Shown: in pieces, positions 8,390 through 16,822 of the stretch | Numbering within the stretch: position 1 is the stretch's first letter | Layout: each line of letters starts with the position of its first letter | Source of the DNA: Lachnospiraceae bacterium oral taxon 096 | GTDB lineage: Bacteria; Bacillota; Clostridia; Lachnospirales; Lachnospiraceae | DNA: 64,000 nt | Assembly: GCA_018141845.1 (NCBI GenBank) | Contig: CP073340.1 | Coordinates: 1,389,001 to 1,453,000, forward strand | Direction: 5' to 3' | Made by a program: the position numbers and the translations under genes | Notes under the pieces: model-generated | The model's input: only the letters and a program-made list of their open reading frames with translations | The model's database searches: none | What the model was told of the DNA's origin: nothing

Positions 8390-10329
8390 TCATTATCTTT
8401 GGAGGAACGAGCGAGGGACGACAGCTGGCCAAAGTTTGCGATTTTGGAAAAGTAGAGGCAAAAATTTGTGTGGCAACAGAATATGGAAGTGATGTACTAA
8501 AAGAGAGCCAATATGTCAAAATTTGTCAAGGAAGAATGGATGCCTCTGAAATGGCTACATTTTTTGCAAAGGAGAGACCAAGATTTGTCATGGACGCCAC
8601 CCATCCCCATGCGAAGGAAGTCACAGAGAATATCAAAGCAGTCTGTAATAAGATGAATATTGAATATCTCCGCATTGTTCGGGAGGCAGAAAGTAGTGAG
8701 CACTGTTTTACGAATATAGAAGAAGTCGTTGACTATTTGAAAAATCAAGATGGAAATGTGCTTGTAGCGACAGGAAGTAAGGAGCTATTGAAGTATGCTG
8801 TACTTGATAAAAAAAGAATTTATGCCAGAGTGTTGCCAACAAAGGAGTCGATAGAGACCTGTCTAAGTCTTGGATTAGAAAATTCGCATATTCTAGCCAT
8901 GCAGGGACCATTTTCTGAGAATATGAATGCAGCTATGCTAGAGCAATATCATTGTAAGTTCTTAGTGACCAAGGAATCGGGGAAAGCTGGGGGGTTTGAG
9001 GAAAAAATTAGAGCATGTGAGAAAGTTGGGGCAAAAAGCCTTGTCATTGCTCGACCGACAAAGGAGGAGGGCATCTGTCTTTTTGAGGCAGAAAAGAGGA
9101 TTTTAGAGGGGACAAGGCCATGTGTTTCTATTGTGGGAATTGGACCGGGGGATGAGAGATATTTACCTGATAGAGCCAAAAGTCTAATTGATGAGGCTGA
9201 GGCCATTGTGGGAGCAAAGAGAATGTTAATTCGAAAAGGCGTAAAATCTTTGAGATCCTATCGCCCAGATGAAATAATGGCATGGCTTGAGAACTGTTAT
9301 CGGCAGGGAATAAGAAAAATGGTTTGCCTGATGAGTGGCGATACAGGATTTTTTAGTGGGACCAATAAGCTTCTAGAAAAACTGGAGGAAAAGGGATGGA
9401 GAGCCGAGGTAATTCCTGGGATTTCTAGCATCTCTTACTTTGCTTCAAAGTGTAAAGTTTCTTGGGGAGATGCCAAGATTTTGAGCTTTCATGGCGAAGC
9501 AAAAGAGCTAGAAGTGCTAGAAGAAAATAGAAAGATCTTTGCCATTACCAGTGGGGGAGAAAAAAATAGAGAGTTAATGGAGGAAGTTTGTGCGTTTGGA
9601 CTTGGAAAGCTAAGGGTTACTGTGGGCGAAGATTTGAGCTATCCAAACGAAAAAATCTTTTCTGATACAGTTGAAAATCTTTGCCACTATTCCTTTGGAA
9701 AGCTCTCTTGCCTGTTATTTGAAAACCCAAATGCGAGGGGCAAGAGGATGGAAATGGCCATCGCAGAGGGAAGATTTATACGGGACAAGGTTCCGATGAC
9801 AAAGGCTGAGGTGAGGGCGATTTCCATTGCGATGCTTGGGATTTGTGAGCAGGATATTTGCTATGATATCGGTGCGGGTACAGGATCTGTGAGCATTGAG
9901 ATGGCCAAATTTTTGCGTGGCGGAAGAGTCTATGCGGTTGAAAAAAAGGAATTGGCTACCAATTTAATTGCTCAAAATGTGGAAAAATTTGGGGTTCAAT
10001 CTAGGGTGGAAATCCATTGTGGCAGTGCACTGGATGTGATAAAATGTCTTCCAGAGCCGAACAGCGTCTTTATTGGTGGCAGTAGTGGAGACTTAGAGGA
10101 GATTGTTGATGCTGTGTACAAGAAGAATGAAAAAGCTACCATTGTCATCAATGCAATTTCATTGGAAACTATTGCTCAGATTTCAGATCTCCTTTCAAAA
10201 TATGAGGGTCTAGGATATCAAACACAGGTGATATGGATGTCAGTGGCCAGAGGAAAAAAGGTAGCGAGCTACCATATGGCGATGGCTGAAAATCCAGTGC
10301 TGATTGCAAAGATTTATTGGGAGGATTAA
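8386..10329 (+). CDS. CbiJ-CbiE-CbiT trifunctional fusion
   Basis: A 647-residue protein with three corrin-ring activities in series. Residues 1-about 240 are a CbiJ precorrin-6A reductase (start MIIIFGGTSEGRQLA). From residue 246 (VSIVGIGPGDERYL) to about 440 is a CbiE-type C5 methylase with LMSGDTGFFSG. From about 455 to the end is CbiT, a Rossmann methyltransferase and C12 decarboxylase with YDIGAGTGSVSIEMA. CbiE-CbiT fusion is well known as CobL; adding CbiJ at the N-terminus places successive steps on one chain. I chose the ATG at 8386, which overlaps cbiH by 4 nt; the frame is open further upstream but inside cbiH. Conserved motifs of all three domains look intact. Confidence 0.92.
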   Translation: MIIIFGGTSEGRQLAKVCDFGKVEAKICVATEYGSDVLKESQYVKICQGRMDASEMATFFAKERPRFVMDATHPHAKEVTENIKAVCNKMNIEYLRIVREAESSEHCFTNIEEVVDYLKNQDGNVLVATGSKELLKYAVLDKKRIYARVLPTKESIETCLSLGLENSHILAMQGPFSENMNAAMLEQYHCKFLVTKESGKAGGFEEKIRACEKVGAKSLVIARPTKEEGICLFEAEKRILEGTRPCVSIVGIGPGDERYLPDRAKSLIDEAEAIVGAKRMLIRKGVKSLRSYRPDEIMAWLENCYRQGIRKMVCLMSGDTGFFSGTNKLLEKLEEKGWRAEVIPGISSISYFASKCKVSWGDAKILSFHGEAKELEVLEENRKIFAITSGGEKNRELMEEVCAFGLGKLRVTVGEDLSYPNEKIFSDTVENLCHYSFGKLSCLLFENPNARGKRMEMAIAEGRFIRDKVPMTKAEVRAISIAMLGICEQDICYDIGAGTGSVSIEMAKFLRGGRVYAVEKKELATNLIAQNVEKFGVQSRVEIHCGSALDVIKCLPEPNSVFIGGSSGDLEEIVDAVYKKNEKATIVINAISLETIAQISDLLSKYEGLGYQTQVIWMSVARGKKVASYHMAMAENPVLIAKIYWED

Positions 10330-10332
10330 AAG

Positions 10333-12747
10333 ATGGTCAATGCAATTTTGATTTCGGCAATGAAGTCTGGGAGCGGAAAGACAACCTTCACATTTGGGCT
10401 GCATGATTATCTGAGGAGAAACAATATTGTGGCGAGTGCCTTTAAGACAGGACCAGATTACATTGATCCAATGTACCATAGCATGGTTAGTGACAGAATG
10501 TCTATTAACTTAGATCCCTATTTTCTTGAGCCTAAAGATGGCGTAAATCCGATATTGGAACACTTTGTCACTTATTCTTCGGGCACACAGATTGCCATTG
10601 TAGAGGGGGCAATGGGCTATTTTGATGGGATTTATGGTCAGGGAAAAAGGGGATCGGCAGCTGTGGTGGCTGAGAGTATTGATGCCAAGGTGATTCTTTT
10701 AGTGGAGGATCAAGAACCCCAAGAGGTGAGAGATTATATTGAAAAATATGGAGAGGATAAACAAATTCGATATTTGATCATCAATCGCTGCAATGAAAGG
10801 GACTACCCTGTTCGTAGAGATGAGCTGGAGAGAGTGACAGGAAAGAAAGTGATAGGCTATTTGCCAGAGGATGAAAATTTTACATTGATGTCAAGGCATT
10901 TAGGATTGTATACACCACAAAAAGAATCTGTACTTCGATTGGCAGAGACTGTTGCCCATCGCTTGGAAGAGACAGTTGAGATGGACAAAATTCTTCAATA
11001 TGTCAAGGAAAAAGAGGGCGAAGATATCTTCAAAAAGGCAAAAAAAGAAGGGAAATTTAAGCTTGGATTTGCAAAAGATGATGCCTATTGCTTTCACTAC
11101 ATCGACAATATGTCCGTATTACACGAACACAACATCGAGCCTATTTTTTTCTCTATGCTAGAAGACAGTCAACTTCCTGAAGGAATTTTAGGGCTTTGGT
11201 TGAGTGGTGGCTATCCTGAAATTTATGCAGATCAGATCAACCAAAAATTGATGAAAGAGATAAAGGGAAAGGTCGAAAAAGGGATGCCCGTCATTGGTGA
11301 GTGCGGTGGCTTTATGAGTTTACTTGAGCAGATGGAAGATATCCGTGGCAAGAGACAGACAATGATTGGAGCAATTCGTGGCGAGAGTTTTCGCACAGAT
11401 AAATTAGTTCGCTTTGGCTATATTGAGGTTGAGGCAAAGAAGGATGGTCTGCTCTTAAAGAAGGGGCAGAAGATGCGATCCCATGAATTTCATTATTGGG
11501 ATGCAACGGACGCAGGAAGAGATGGTTTGGCAACCAAGGCAAATGGTTCAAAATCGTGGGAGTGCATCCATATGAATGAACATTTGCATGCGGGCTATCC
11601 TCACATTTACTTGAGAAGCAATGAGGTGATGGCAAAGAATTTAGTTAGAGCAATGGAAGTATATGCTGGAAAGCTAGCCAGAGAAGAAATTCTTCATATC
11701 CAAATCACAGATCTTGATGATCAGATGGGCAAGGCAGCCAAGAGACATTGGGATAAGATTGCAAAGCCACTTCATGGTCTTGGGATTTTAGAAGATCAAG
11801 TGATACAGATTGCTGCTATCTTAGGGAAAGAAGATATCAACATCAAGAAAAAGGCTGTAGTGGTGATGTGTGCAGACAATGGTATCGTGTGTGAGGGGGT
11901 GACGCAGACAGACCAGAGTGTGACAGCCATTGTCACCAATAATTTTGCTAAGGGCATTGCCAGTGTCAATCGCATTGCAACTTGTGCACAGGCCGATGTT
12001 ATTCCTGTGGATGTTGGGGTGGTGGGAGAGATTTTTGAGTCTAAAGTAGTGGACAAGAAAGTGATGAAAGGAACAGAAAATTTCCTTAAGAAAGATGCAA
12101 TGACACAGGATCAGATGTACAGAGCCATTATGGTTGGAATAGAAATGGCCAGAGAATGCAAAAAGAAGGGCTATACCCTCCTTGGAATGGGAGAGATGGG
12201 CATTGGTAATACAACGACGAGTGCAGCACTGACAAGTGTTCTTTTGGATTTACCTGTCGAAGTGGTGACAGGCAAAGGGGCAGGTTTGTCTAAAGATGGC
12301 TTGGAGAGAAAAAAGCAGGTGATTGCCAAGGGAATTGAAAGCAGAAAGCCGAATAAAGAAGATATTTTTGATGTATTAAAAAAGCTTGGTGGTTTGGATA
12401 TTGCAGCTATGGCGGGGTTAGTGCTTGGCTGTGCGAGTGAAAAAATTCCTATTGTCTGTGATGGCTTCATTTCTCTTGTGGCTGTGTTTGTGGCAAAAAA
12501 AATCAGTGAAAAGTCGCTTCAATATGTTTTGGGCTCTCATATGAGTGCAGAGCCTGCGGCAAAGCTTCTGGTAGAGAATTTAGGGCTTTGTCCTGTTTTG
12601 GACGGAAGATTTTGTCTTGGAGAAGGAACAGGAGCGGCAATGCTTTTTGGTCTCCTTGATATGGCAATGAGTGTATACAATGAAAATCGAACATTTGAGG
12701 ATATTCAAGTAGAAGAATATCGAGATTATGAAGAGGAGATATTGTGA
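10333..12747 (+). CDS. CbiA-CobT fusion: cobyrinate a,c-diamide synthase plus DMB phosphoribosyltransferase
   Basis: 804 residues. Residues 1-about 450 form CbiA: an ATP-binding P-loop in SAMKSGSGKTT and a class I glutamine amidotransferase part with Cys324 in GECGGFM; it amidates the a and c side chains of cobyrinate. Residues about 456-790 form CobT, which makes alpha-ribazole phosphate from nicotinate mononucleotide and 5,6-dimethylbenzimidazole. CobT landmarks are CADNGIVCEGV, MGIGNTTTSAAL and the catalytic Glu764 in LGEGTGA. The two halves act at distant points of the pathway. The frame is continuous with no sign of a stop or an internal ribosome binding site at the join. It overlaps cobU by 4 nt. 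Confidence 0.93.
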   Translation: MVNAILISAMKSGSGKTTFTFGLHDYLRRNNIVASAFKTGPDYIDPMYHSMVSDRMSINLDPYFLEPKDGVNPILEHFVTYSSGTQIAIVEGAMGYFDGIYGQGKRGSAAVVAESIDAKVILLVEDQEPQEVRDYIEKYGEDKQIRYLIINRCNERDYPVRRDELERVTGKKVIGYLPEDENFTLMSRHLGLYTPQKESVLRLAETVAHRLEETVEMDKILQYVKEKEGEDIFKKAKKEGKFKLGFAKDDAYCFHYIDNMSVLHEHNIEPIFFSMLEDSQLPEGILGLWLSGGYPEIYADQINQKLMKEIKGKVEKGMPVIGECGGFMSLLEQMEDIRGKRQTMIGAIRGESFRTDKLVRFGYIEVEAKKDGLLLKKGQKMRSHEFHYWDATDAGRDGLATKANGSKSWECIHMNEHLHAGYPHIYLRSNEVMAKNLVRAMEVYAGKLAREEILHIQITDLDDQMGKAAKRHWDKIAKPLHGLGILEDQVIQIAAILGKEDINIKKKAVVVMCADNGIVCEGVTQTDQSVTAIVTNNFAKGIASVNRIATCAQADVIPVDVGVVGEIFESKVVDKKVMKGTENFLKKDAMTQDQMYRAIMVGIEMARECKKKGYTLLGMGEMGIGNTTTSAALTSVLLDLPVEVVTGKGAGLSKDGLERKKQVIAKGIESRKPNKEDIFDVLKKLGGLDIAAMAGLVLGCASEKIPIVCDGFISLVAVFVAKKISEKSLQYVLGSHMSAEPAAKLLVENLGLCPVLDGRFCLGEGTGAAMLFGLLDMAMSVYNENRTFEDIQVEEYRDYEEEIL

Positions 12748-13265
12748 TCTACATTTATGGAGCAATAGCAAGTGGAAAATCGGCCTATGCGGAAGATTAT
12801 GTTTGTCGACTGGGAAAGGAAAGAGTGTACCTTGCATTGATGCAAGTCTATGGAGAGGAAGGAAGAAAACGAGTAAAAAAGCACAGGAAGATGCGAGAGG
12901 GAAAAAAATTTCGCACTGTGGAATGTCAAAGACCAAGAACAGGGATGGTCAAATCGAGTGAAATTGTATTGTTAGAATGTATGTCCAATTTTTTGGCGAA
13001 TACAATGTTTCAAAAAGATGGTATAATGACAGATAGATTACTTGCTGTAGAAAAGATTCAATCAGAGATTTTTATGTTGGCTTCAGAATGTAAGGAATTG
13101 GTCATTGTGGGAAATGATATCTTTGATGATGAAAAGAGCTATAGCAAGGAAGTAGAGGAGTATATTTTAGCAATGGAGGAATTACACGATTGGCTGATCA
13201 AGGAATCACAGCAAGTGATCGAGGTGATTTTTGGAATTGCAAAAATAGTGAAGGAGAAACTATGA
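12744..13265 (+). CDS. cobU: Adenosylcobinamide kinase / guanylyltransferase, divergent
   Basis: 173 residues with the CobU layout: P-loop GAIASGKS (6-13), the KKHRKMR segment holding the presumed guanylylated His, and LLECMSNFLAN followed by VIVGNDIF. It phosphorylates adenosylcobinamide and converts it to the GDP form. It is more divergent than its neighbours: the usual GGARSGKS loop is altered and the segment after it is short. The start is GTG at 12744, inside the previous stop region (GTGA overlap), and it overlaps cobS by 4 nt. Its position between cobT and cobS supports the call. Confidence 0.82.
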   Translation: MIYIYGAIASGKSAYAEDYVCRLGKERVYLALMQVYGEEGRKRVKKHRKMREGKKFRTVECQRPRTGMVKSSEIVLLECMSNFLANTMFQKDGIMTDRLLAVEKIQSEIFMLASECKELVIVGNDIFDDEKSYSKEVEEYILAMEELHDWLIKESQQVIEVIFGIAKIVKEKL

Positions 13266-14011
13266 TCAAGTCATTGTTGATTGCATTTGCAATGTATTCG
13301 AAAGTGCCTATGCCTTTTGTGAAGTGGGAAAAAGAGAACATGAAATATGTATTGGCATTGTTTCCACTGGTTGGTGTGTTGGAGGGGATTTTCTTTTTGA
13401 TGTTTTGGAAAGCGGCGATGATCTTTAAGATGGCACCACTATTGAAAGGAGCGGGGCTATTTATCATTCCATTGCTCTATACTGGGGGGATTCATATGGA
13501 TGGATTTATGGATGTGCTCGATGCCAAGGCCTCTCATCAAGACCGAAGATTTAAATTGGCTGTTCTGAAGGACAGCCATGTAGGCAGTGGAGCTGTTATC
13601 GGAGCTATCATGTTTTCCATTGTGTATACTGCAGCCTTAGTTCAATTTGACAATGTAAAGCAGGTGCTTTTGATGGATGTAGCTTTTGTGATGATTCGAG
13701 CTTACAGTGCACTTTCTCTCGCTTGCTTTAAAAATGCAAGAGGAGAGGGCTTGGCCATGACTTTTTCGGATGCAGCAGAAATATGTGTAACTCGAACAAT
13801 TTTAGTATTGTTTGTCCTTATCTGTGTGCTGGGAATGATTTATATCAGTCACAGTATGGGGATTGTGGTTGCAGCAGCAGGATTTGTTGTATTTTTGTAT
13901 TATCGTCTGTCCTCACATGATGAGTTTGGTGGAGTTACAGGAGATTTAGCGGGATATTTTTTGGAGCTTTGTGAATTGATTATTGCAATTATTGTTGCAT
14001 TGGCGGTATAA
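13262..14011 (+). CDS. cobS: Adenosylcobinamide-GDP ribazoletransferase (cobalamin synthase)
   Basis: 249 residues, a polytopic membrane enzyme joining adenosylcobinamide-GDP to alpha-ribazole (phosphate), the last assembly step. The metal-binding motif GGIHMDGFMDVLDA (from residue 75) is intact and five or six hydrophobic segments follow. The ATG at 13262 overlaps cobU by 4 nt; the frame is open further upstream, but only within cobU. It is one base away from cbiB. Confidence 0.93.
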   Translation: MIKSLLIAFAMYSKVPMPFVKWEKENMKYVLALFPLVGVLEGIFFLMFWKAAMIFKMAPLLKGAGLFIIPLLYTGGIHMDGFMDVLDAKASHQDRRFKLAVLKDSHVGSGAVIGAIMFSIVYTAALVQFDNVKQVLLMDVAFVMIRAYSALSLACFKNARGEGLAMTFSDAAEICVTRTILVLFVLICVLGMIYISHSMGIVVAAAGFVVFLYYRLSSHDEFGGVTGDLAGYFLELCELIIAIIVALAV

Positions 14012-14012
14012 G

Positions 14013-14975
14013 ATGATTGGAATCAGAGTGTTTTTGTTTGCAATTTTGATTGATCTATTGATTGGAGATCCAGTATGGTTACCTCATTCTGTTGTTTTGA
14101 TGGGGAAGGGAATTCAAAGATTGGAAAAAAAATATAGGAAGTTGTCAGGTGAAGATGAAAAAAAATTAAAAATCTATGGCTTTGTGCTGGTCTTTTGGAT
14201 GCTCACTGCGACGATTGCTCTTTCAGATATTGTATTTTTTGCCTTGCAATTATTGCCAGGAAAAGTCAATAAAATTTGCAGTGCTCTATTGATTTCTCAG
14301 CTTTTTGCATGGCATGGACTAGTAAGGGAAAGTATGCGTGTATTTTATGCATTAAAAAATGAAGGGCTGGAAGGTGCAAGAAAAGCCGTGGGAAGAATTG
14401 TAGGCAGAGATACGATGGAACTGAGTAAGGAGGGAATTATTAAGGCAACGGTGGAGACAGTGGCTGAGAATTTCTCTGATGGGATTTTTGCTCCGATGTT
14501 TTATGTGATTATTGGAGGTCCAGTACTTGGCTATGTCTACAAGGTAATTAATACAATGGATTCCATGATTGGCTACAAGGATAAAAAATATTCTTCCATC
14601 GGTTATGCAGCAGCAAAATTAGATGATTTGGCCAATTTTATTCCATCAAGAATTGCAGGATTGCTGATTGTGTTGGCATCCTTTCCATCTTATTCTATAA
14701 AAGATGCCTGGAAAATTTTTCAAAGGGATCGCTTTTGTCACGCCAGTCCAAATTCTGCACAGACAGAATCGGCAGTGGCCGGAGCACTGGGGATTCAATT
14801 GGCCGGTGATGCCTATTATTTTGGGAAAAAATATGAAAAGCCCTATATTGGTGATGCGATGAGAGCGGTGGAAGAAAGGGATATACAAAGAGTCAATGTG
14901 TTAATCAGCAAGAGCACACTCTATGGCATAGTGTTTCTATGTGGGATTTATGGGATTTTATGGTATATCTTTTAG
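14013..14975 (+). CDS. cbiB: Adenosylcobinamide-phosphate synthase CbiB
   Basis: 320 residues, an integral membrane protein of the CbiB/CobD family. It attaches the aminopropanol phosphate (from CobD) to adenosylcobyric acid. The N-terminal LIDLLIGDPVWLPHSVVLMG block, the ETVAENFSDGIFAPMFY segment and TMDSMIGYKD are characteristic. The ATG at 14013 lies 1 nt after the cobS stop. An upstream in-frame start would lie inside cobS and is unlikely. Confidence 0.94.
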   Translation: MIGIRVFLFAILIDLLIGDPVWLPHSVVLMGKGIQRLEKKYRKLSGEDEKKLKIYGFVLVFWMLTATIALSDIVFFALQLLPGKVNKICSALLISQLFAWHGLVRESMRVFYALKNEGLEGARKAVGRIVGRDTMELSKEGIIKATVETVAENFSDGIFAPMFYVIIGGPVLGYVYKVINTMDSMIGYKDKKYSSIGYAAAKLDDLANFIPSRIAGLLIVLASFPSYSIKDAWKIFQRDRFCHASPNSAQTESAVAGALGIQLAGDAYYFGKKYEKPYIGDAMRAVEERDIQRVNVLISKSTLYGIVFLCGIYGILWYIF

Positions 14976-15014
14976 AAGAAACAAGTTGTTGGCAATTTGC
15001 TAAGTGGGAGGAAA

Positions 15015-15767
15015 ATGGTTTATTTTATTGGTGCGGGTCCAGGAGATCCAGAATTATTGACAATTAAGGGAAAAAAGATTATTGACAGTGCAGATGTCAT
15101 TATCTACGCTGGTTCTCTAGTCAACAGAGAGGTATTGAAAGATAGAAAAAGTGGAGCAAAGGTATACAATTCGGCGACTATGCACTTAGAAGAAGTGATT
15201 GAGGTGATGAAAGAGGCGGAAAAAAAGAATTTAATGACGGCCCGAGTGCATACAGGGGATCCGGCAATTTTTGGTGCTCACAGAGAGCAAATGGATGCCT
15301 TAGAGCGAGAGGGAATTGAATTTTGTGTAATTCCTGGGGTAAGTTCCTTTGTGGCTGCTGCTGCGGCACTAAAGAAAGAATATACGCTTCCTGAGGTGAC
15401 TCAGAGCATTATTTTGACAAGAATGGAAGGAAGAACGCCTATGCCAGAGAAAGAGAGTATCGAGGCTTTTGCCAAGCATCAGGCGACCATGGTAATATTT
15501 TTGTCGGCAAATCGCATAGAAGAATTGGTAGAACAATTACAGACTTCCTATCCAGTGGATACGCCAATTGCCTTAGTCTATAAGGCAAGTTGGCCTGAGG
15601 AAAAGATTATTCAAGGAAATTTAGGAAATATTGCCGAGCTTGTCAGAAAGGCAAACATCACAAAGACAGGGCTGATTGTGGTGGGAAGATTTTTGGGCGA
15701 TCAATATGCCCTTTCAAAACTCTATGACAAACATTTTTCTCATGAATACCGGGAGGCAAAGTCATGA
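15015..15767 (+). CDS. cbiF: Cobalt-precorrin-4 C11-methyltransferase CbiF
   Basis: 250 residues of the tetrapyrrole methylase family with the loop GAGPGDPELLT (6-16). The segments VIIYAGSLVN, HTGDPAIFGAHREQMD and LTRMEGRTPMPEKE are typical of CbiF/CobM. I chose the ATG at 15015, just after GGAGG, although the spacing of 3 nt is short; a TTG at 14997 is possible but has no ribosome binding site. It overlaps cobD by 4 nt. Confidence 0.93.
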   Translation: MVYFIGAGPGDPELLTIKGKKIIDSADVIIYAGSLVNREVLKDRKSGAKVYNSATMHLEEVIEVMKEAEKKNLMTARVHTGDPAIFGAHREQMDALEREGIEFCVIPGVSSFVAAAAALKKEYTLPEVTQSIILTRMEGRTPMPEKESIEAFAKHQATMVIFLSANRIEELVEQLQTSYPVDTPIALVYKASWPEEKIIQGNLGNIAELVRKANITKTGLIVVGRFLGDQYALSKLYDKHFSHEYREAKS

Positions 15768-16822
15768 TTCATGGGGGAGATGCCCTTGCCTTTGCCAGAG
15801 AAAAAAAAATAGATGTGGGGGAAGTGCTCGATTTTTCAGCAAATATTAATCCCTATGGAATTCATCCGACCATAGTTCGTGCCTTGCAGGAGGAAATAAC
15901 GCATCTGGTGCATTACCCAGATGTTCGCTATCAGAGGTTGAGGGAGGATATTGCAAAAAAGGTGAAGGTTCAGCCACAGGAGGTTTTCCTTGCCAATGGG
16001 GCTGCGGCAATGCTCTACCATTGTATACAGGCGATGGGAAAACCTGTGTATGCTCTTTTACCTGTGCCTTCCTTTTTAGAATATGAAAGGGCCGTGCAGG
16101 CTGTGGAAGGCTCAAAGATATCGTACTATGAGATGGATGGAGACTTTCAAGTGAAGGAAGATATCTTAGCACAGATCGATCACAACATCGATGTCTTTAT
16201 TTTATGTAATCCCAACAATCCAACAGGTAAGCGAGTAGATGCCAAGTTGCTAGATAAAATTGTAAAAAGGTGTGAACAGAAAGAAGTCATTTTTGTCCTT
16301 GATGAATGCTTTTTGGAGTTTGTCTTGGAAGGAAGACGCTATTCTATGACAGAAAGTTTAAGTAAAAATCTTGTTATTCTTGGTTCTTTTACAAAATATT
16401 ATGCTATTCCAGGATTACGTCTTGGCTATGCTATTTGTAAAAATGCACATTTGGCCGAGCGTATAGAGGCGGTGACACCAGAATGGAGTGTCAATCATTT
16501 GGCAGTCAAGGCTGGGGAGGTTGCGTTGGAAGAAGTAGGAAACTACTTAAATCTGGAAGAAATACATAAGCAAAAGGAGTATTTATTTCAGGAATTACAA
16601 AATTTTGGTTTTGATGTCATTCCATCGACAGCCAATTTTTTGTTATTTTATAGCAAGGATTCTCTTCTAGATAAAAAATTGCAAGAAAAGAATATTTTGA
16701 TTCGAAATTGTAGCAATTATCGTGGTTTAGGGGCGGGGTGGTTTCGCATTGCTGTGCGTCTTCCTAGAGAAAATCAAAAATTAATTGGAGCAATAGAGGA
16801 AATATGGCAAAAACAATCATGA
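15764..16822 (+). CDS. cobD: L-threonine-O-3-phosphate decarboxylase (CobD type)
   Basis: 352 residues, a fold-type I PLP enzyme. It decarboxylates threonine phosphate to (R)-1-amino-2-propanol phosphate, the linker that CbiB attaches to the corrin. The PLP lysine is Lys211 in SFTKYYAIPGLRLGY, and LCNPNNPTGK and the opening IHGGDALAFA are typical. The family is close to histidinol-phosphate aminotransferase, but the operon context and the opening motif favour CobD. It overlaps both neighbours (4 nt with cbiF, 19 nt with cbiP). Confidence 0.9.
   Translation: MIHGGDALAFAREKKIDVGEVLDFSANINPYGIHPTIVRALQEEITHLVHYPDVRYQRLREDIAKKVKVQPQEVFLANGAAAMLYHCIQAMGKPVYALLPVPSFLEYERAVQAVEGSKISYYEMDGDFQVKEDILAQIDHNIDVFILCNPNNPTGKRVDAKLLDKIVKRCEQKEVIFVLDECFLEFVLEGRRYSMTESLSKNLVILGSFTKYYAIPGLRLGYAICKNAHLAERIEAVTPEWSVNHLAVKAGEVALEEVGNYLNLEEIHKQKEYLFQELQNFGFDVIPSTANFLLFYSKDSLLDKKLQEKNILIRNCSNYRGLGAGWFRIAVRLPRENQKLIGAIEEIWQKQS

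Noticed and set aside
12728..12961. 77-residue ORF overlapping the start of cobU
   Set aside because: It is an out-of-frame shadow of cobU; the frame at 12744 encodes the P-loop and other CobU motifs.
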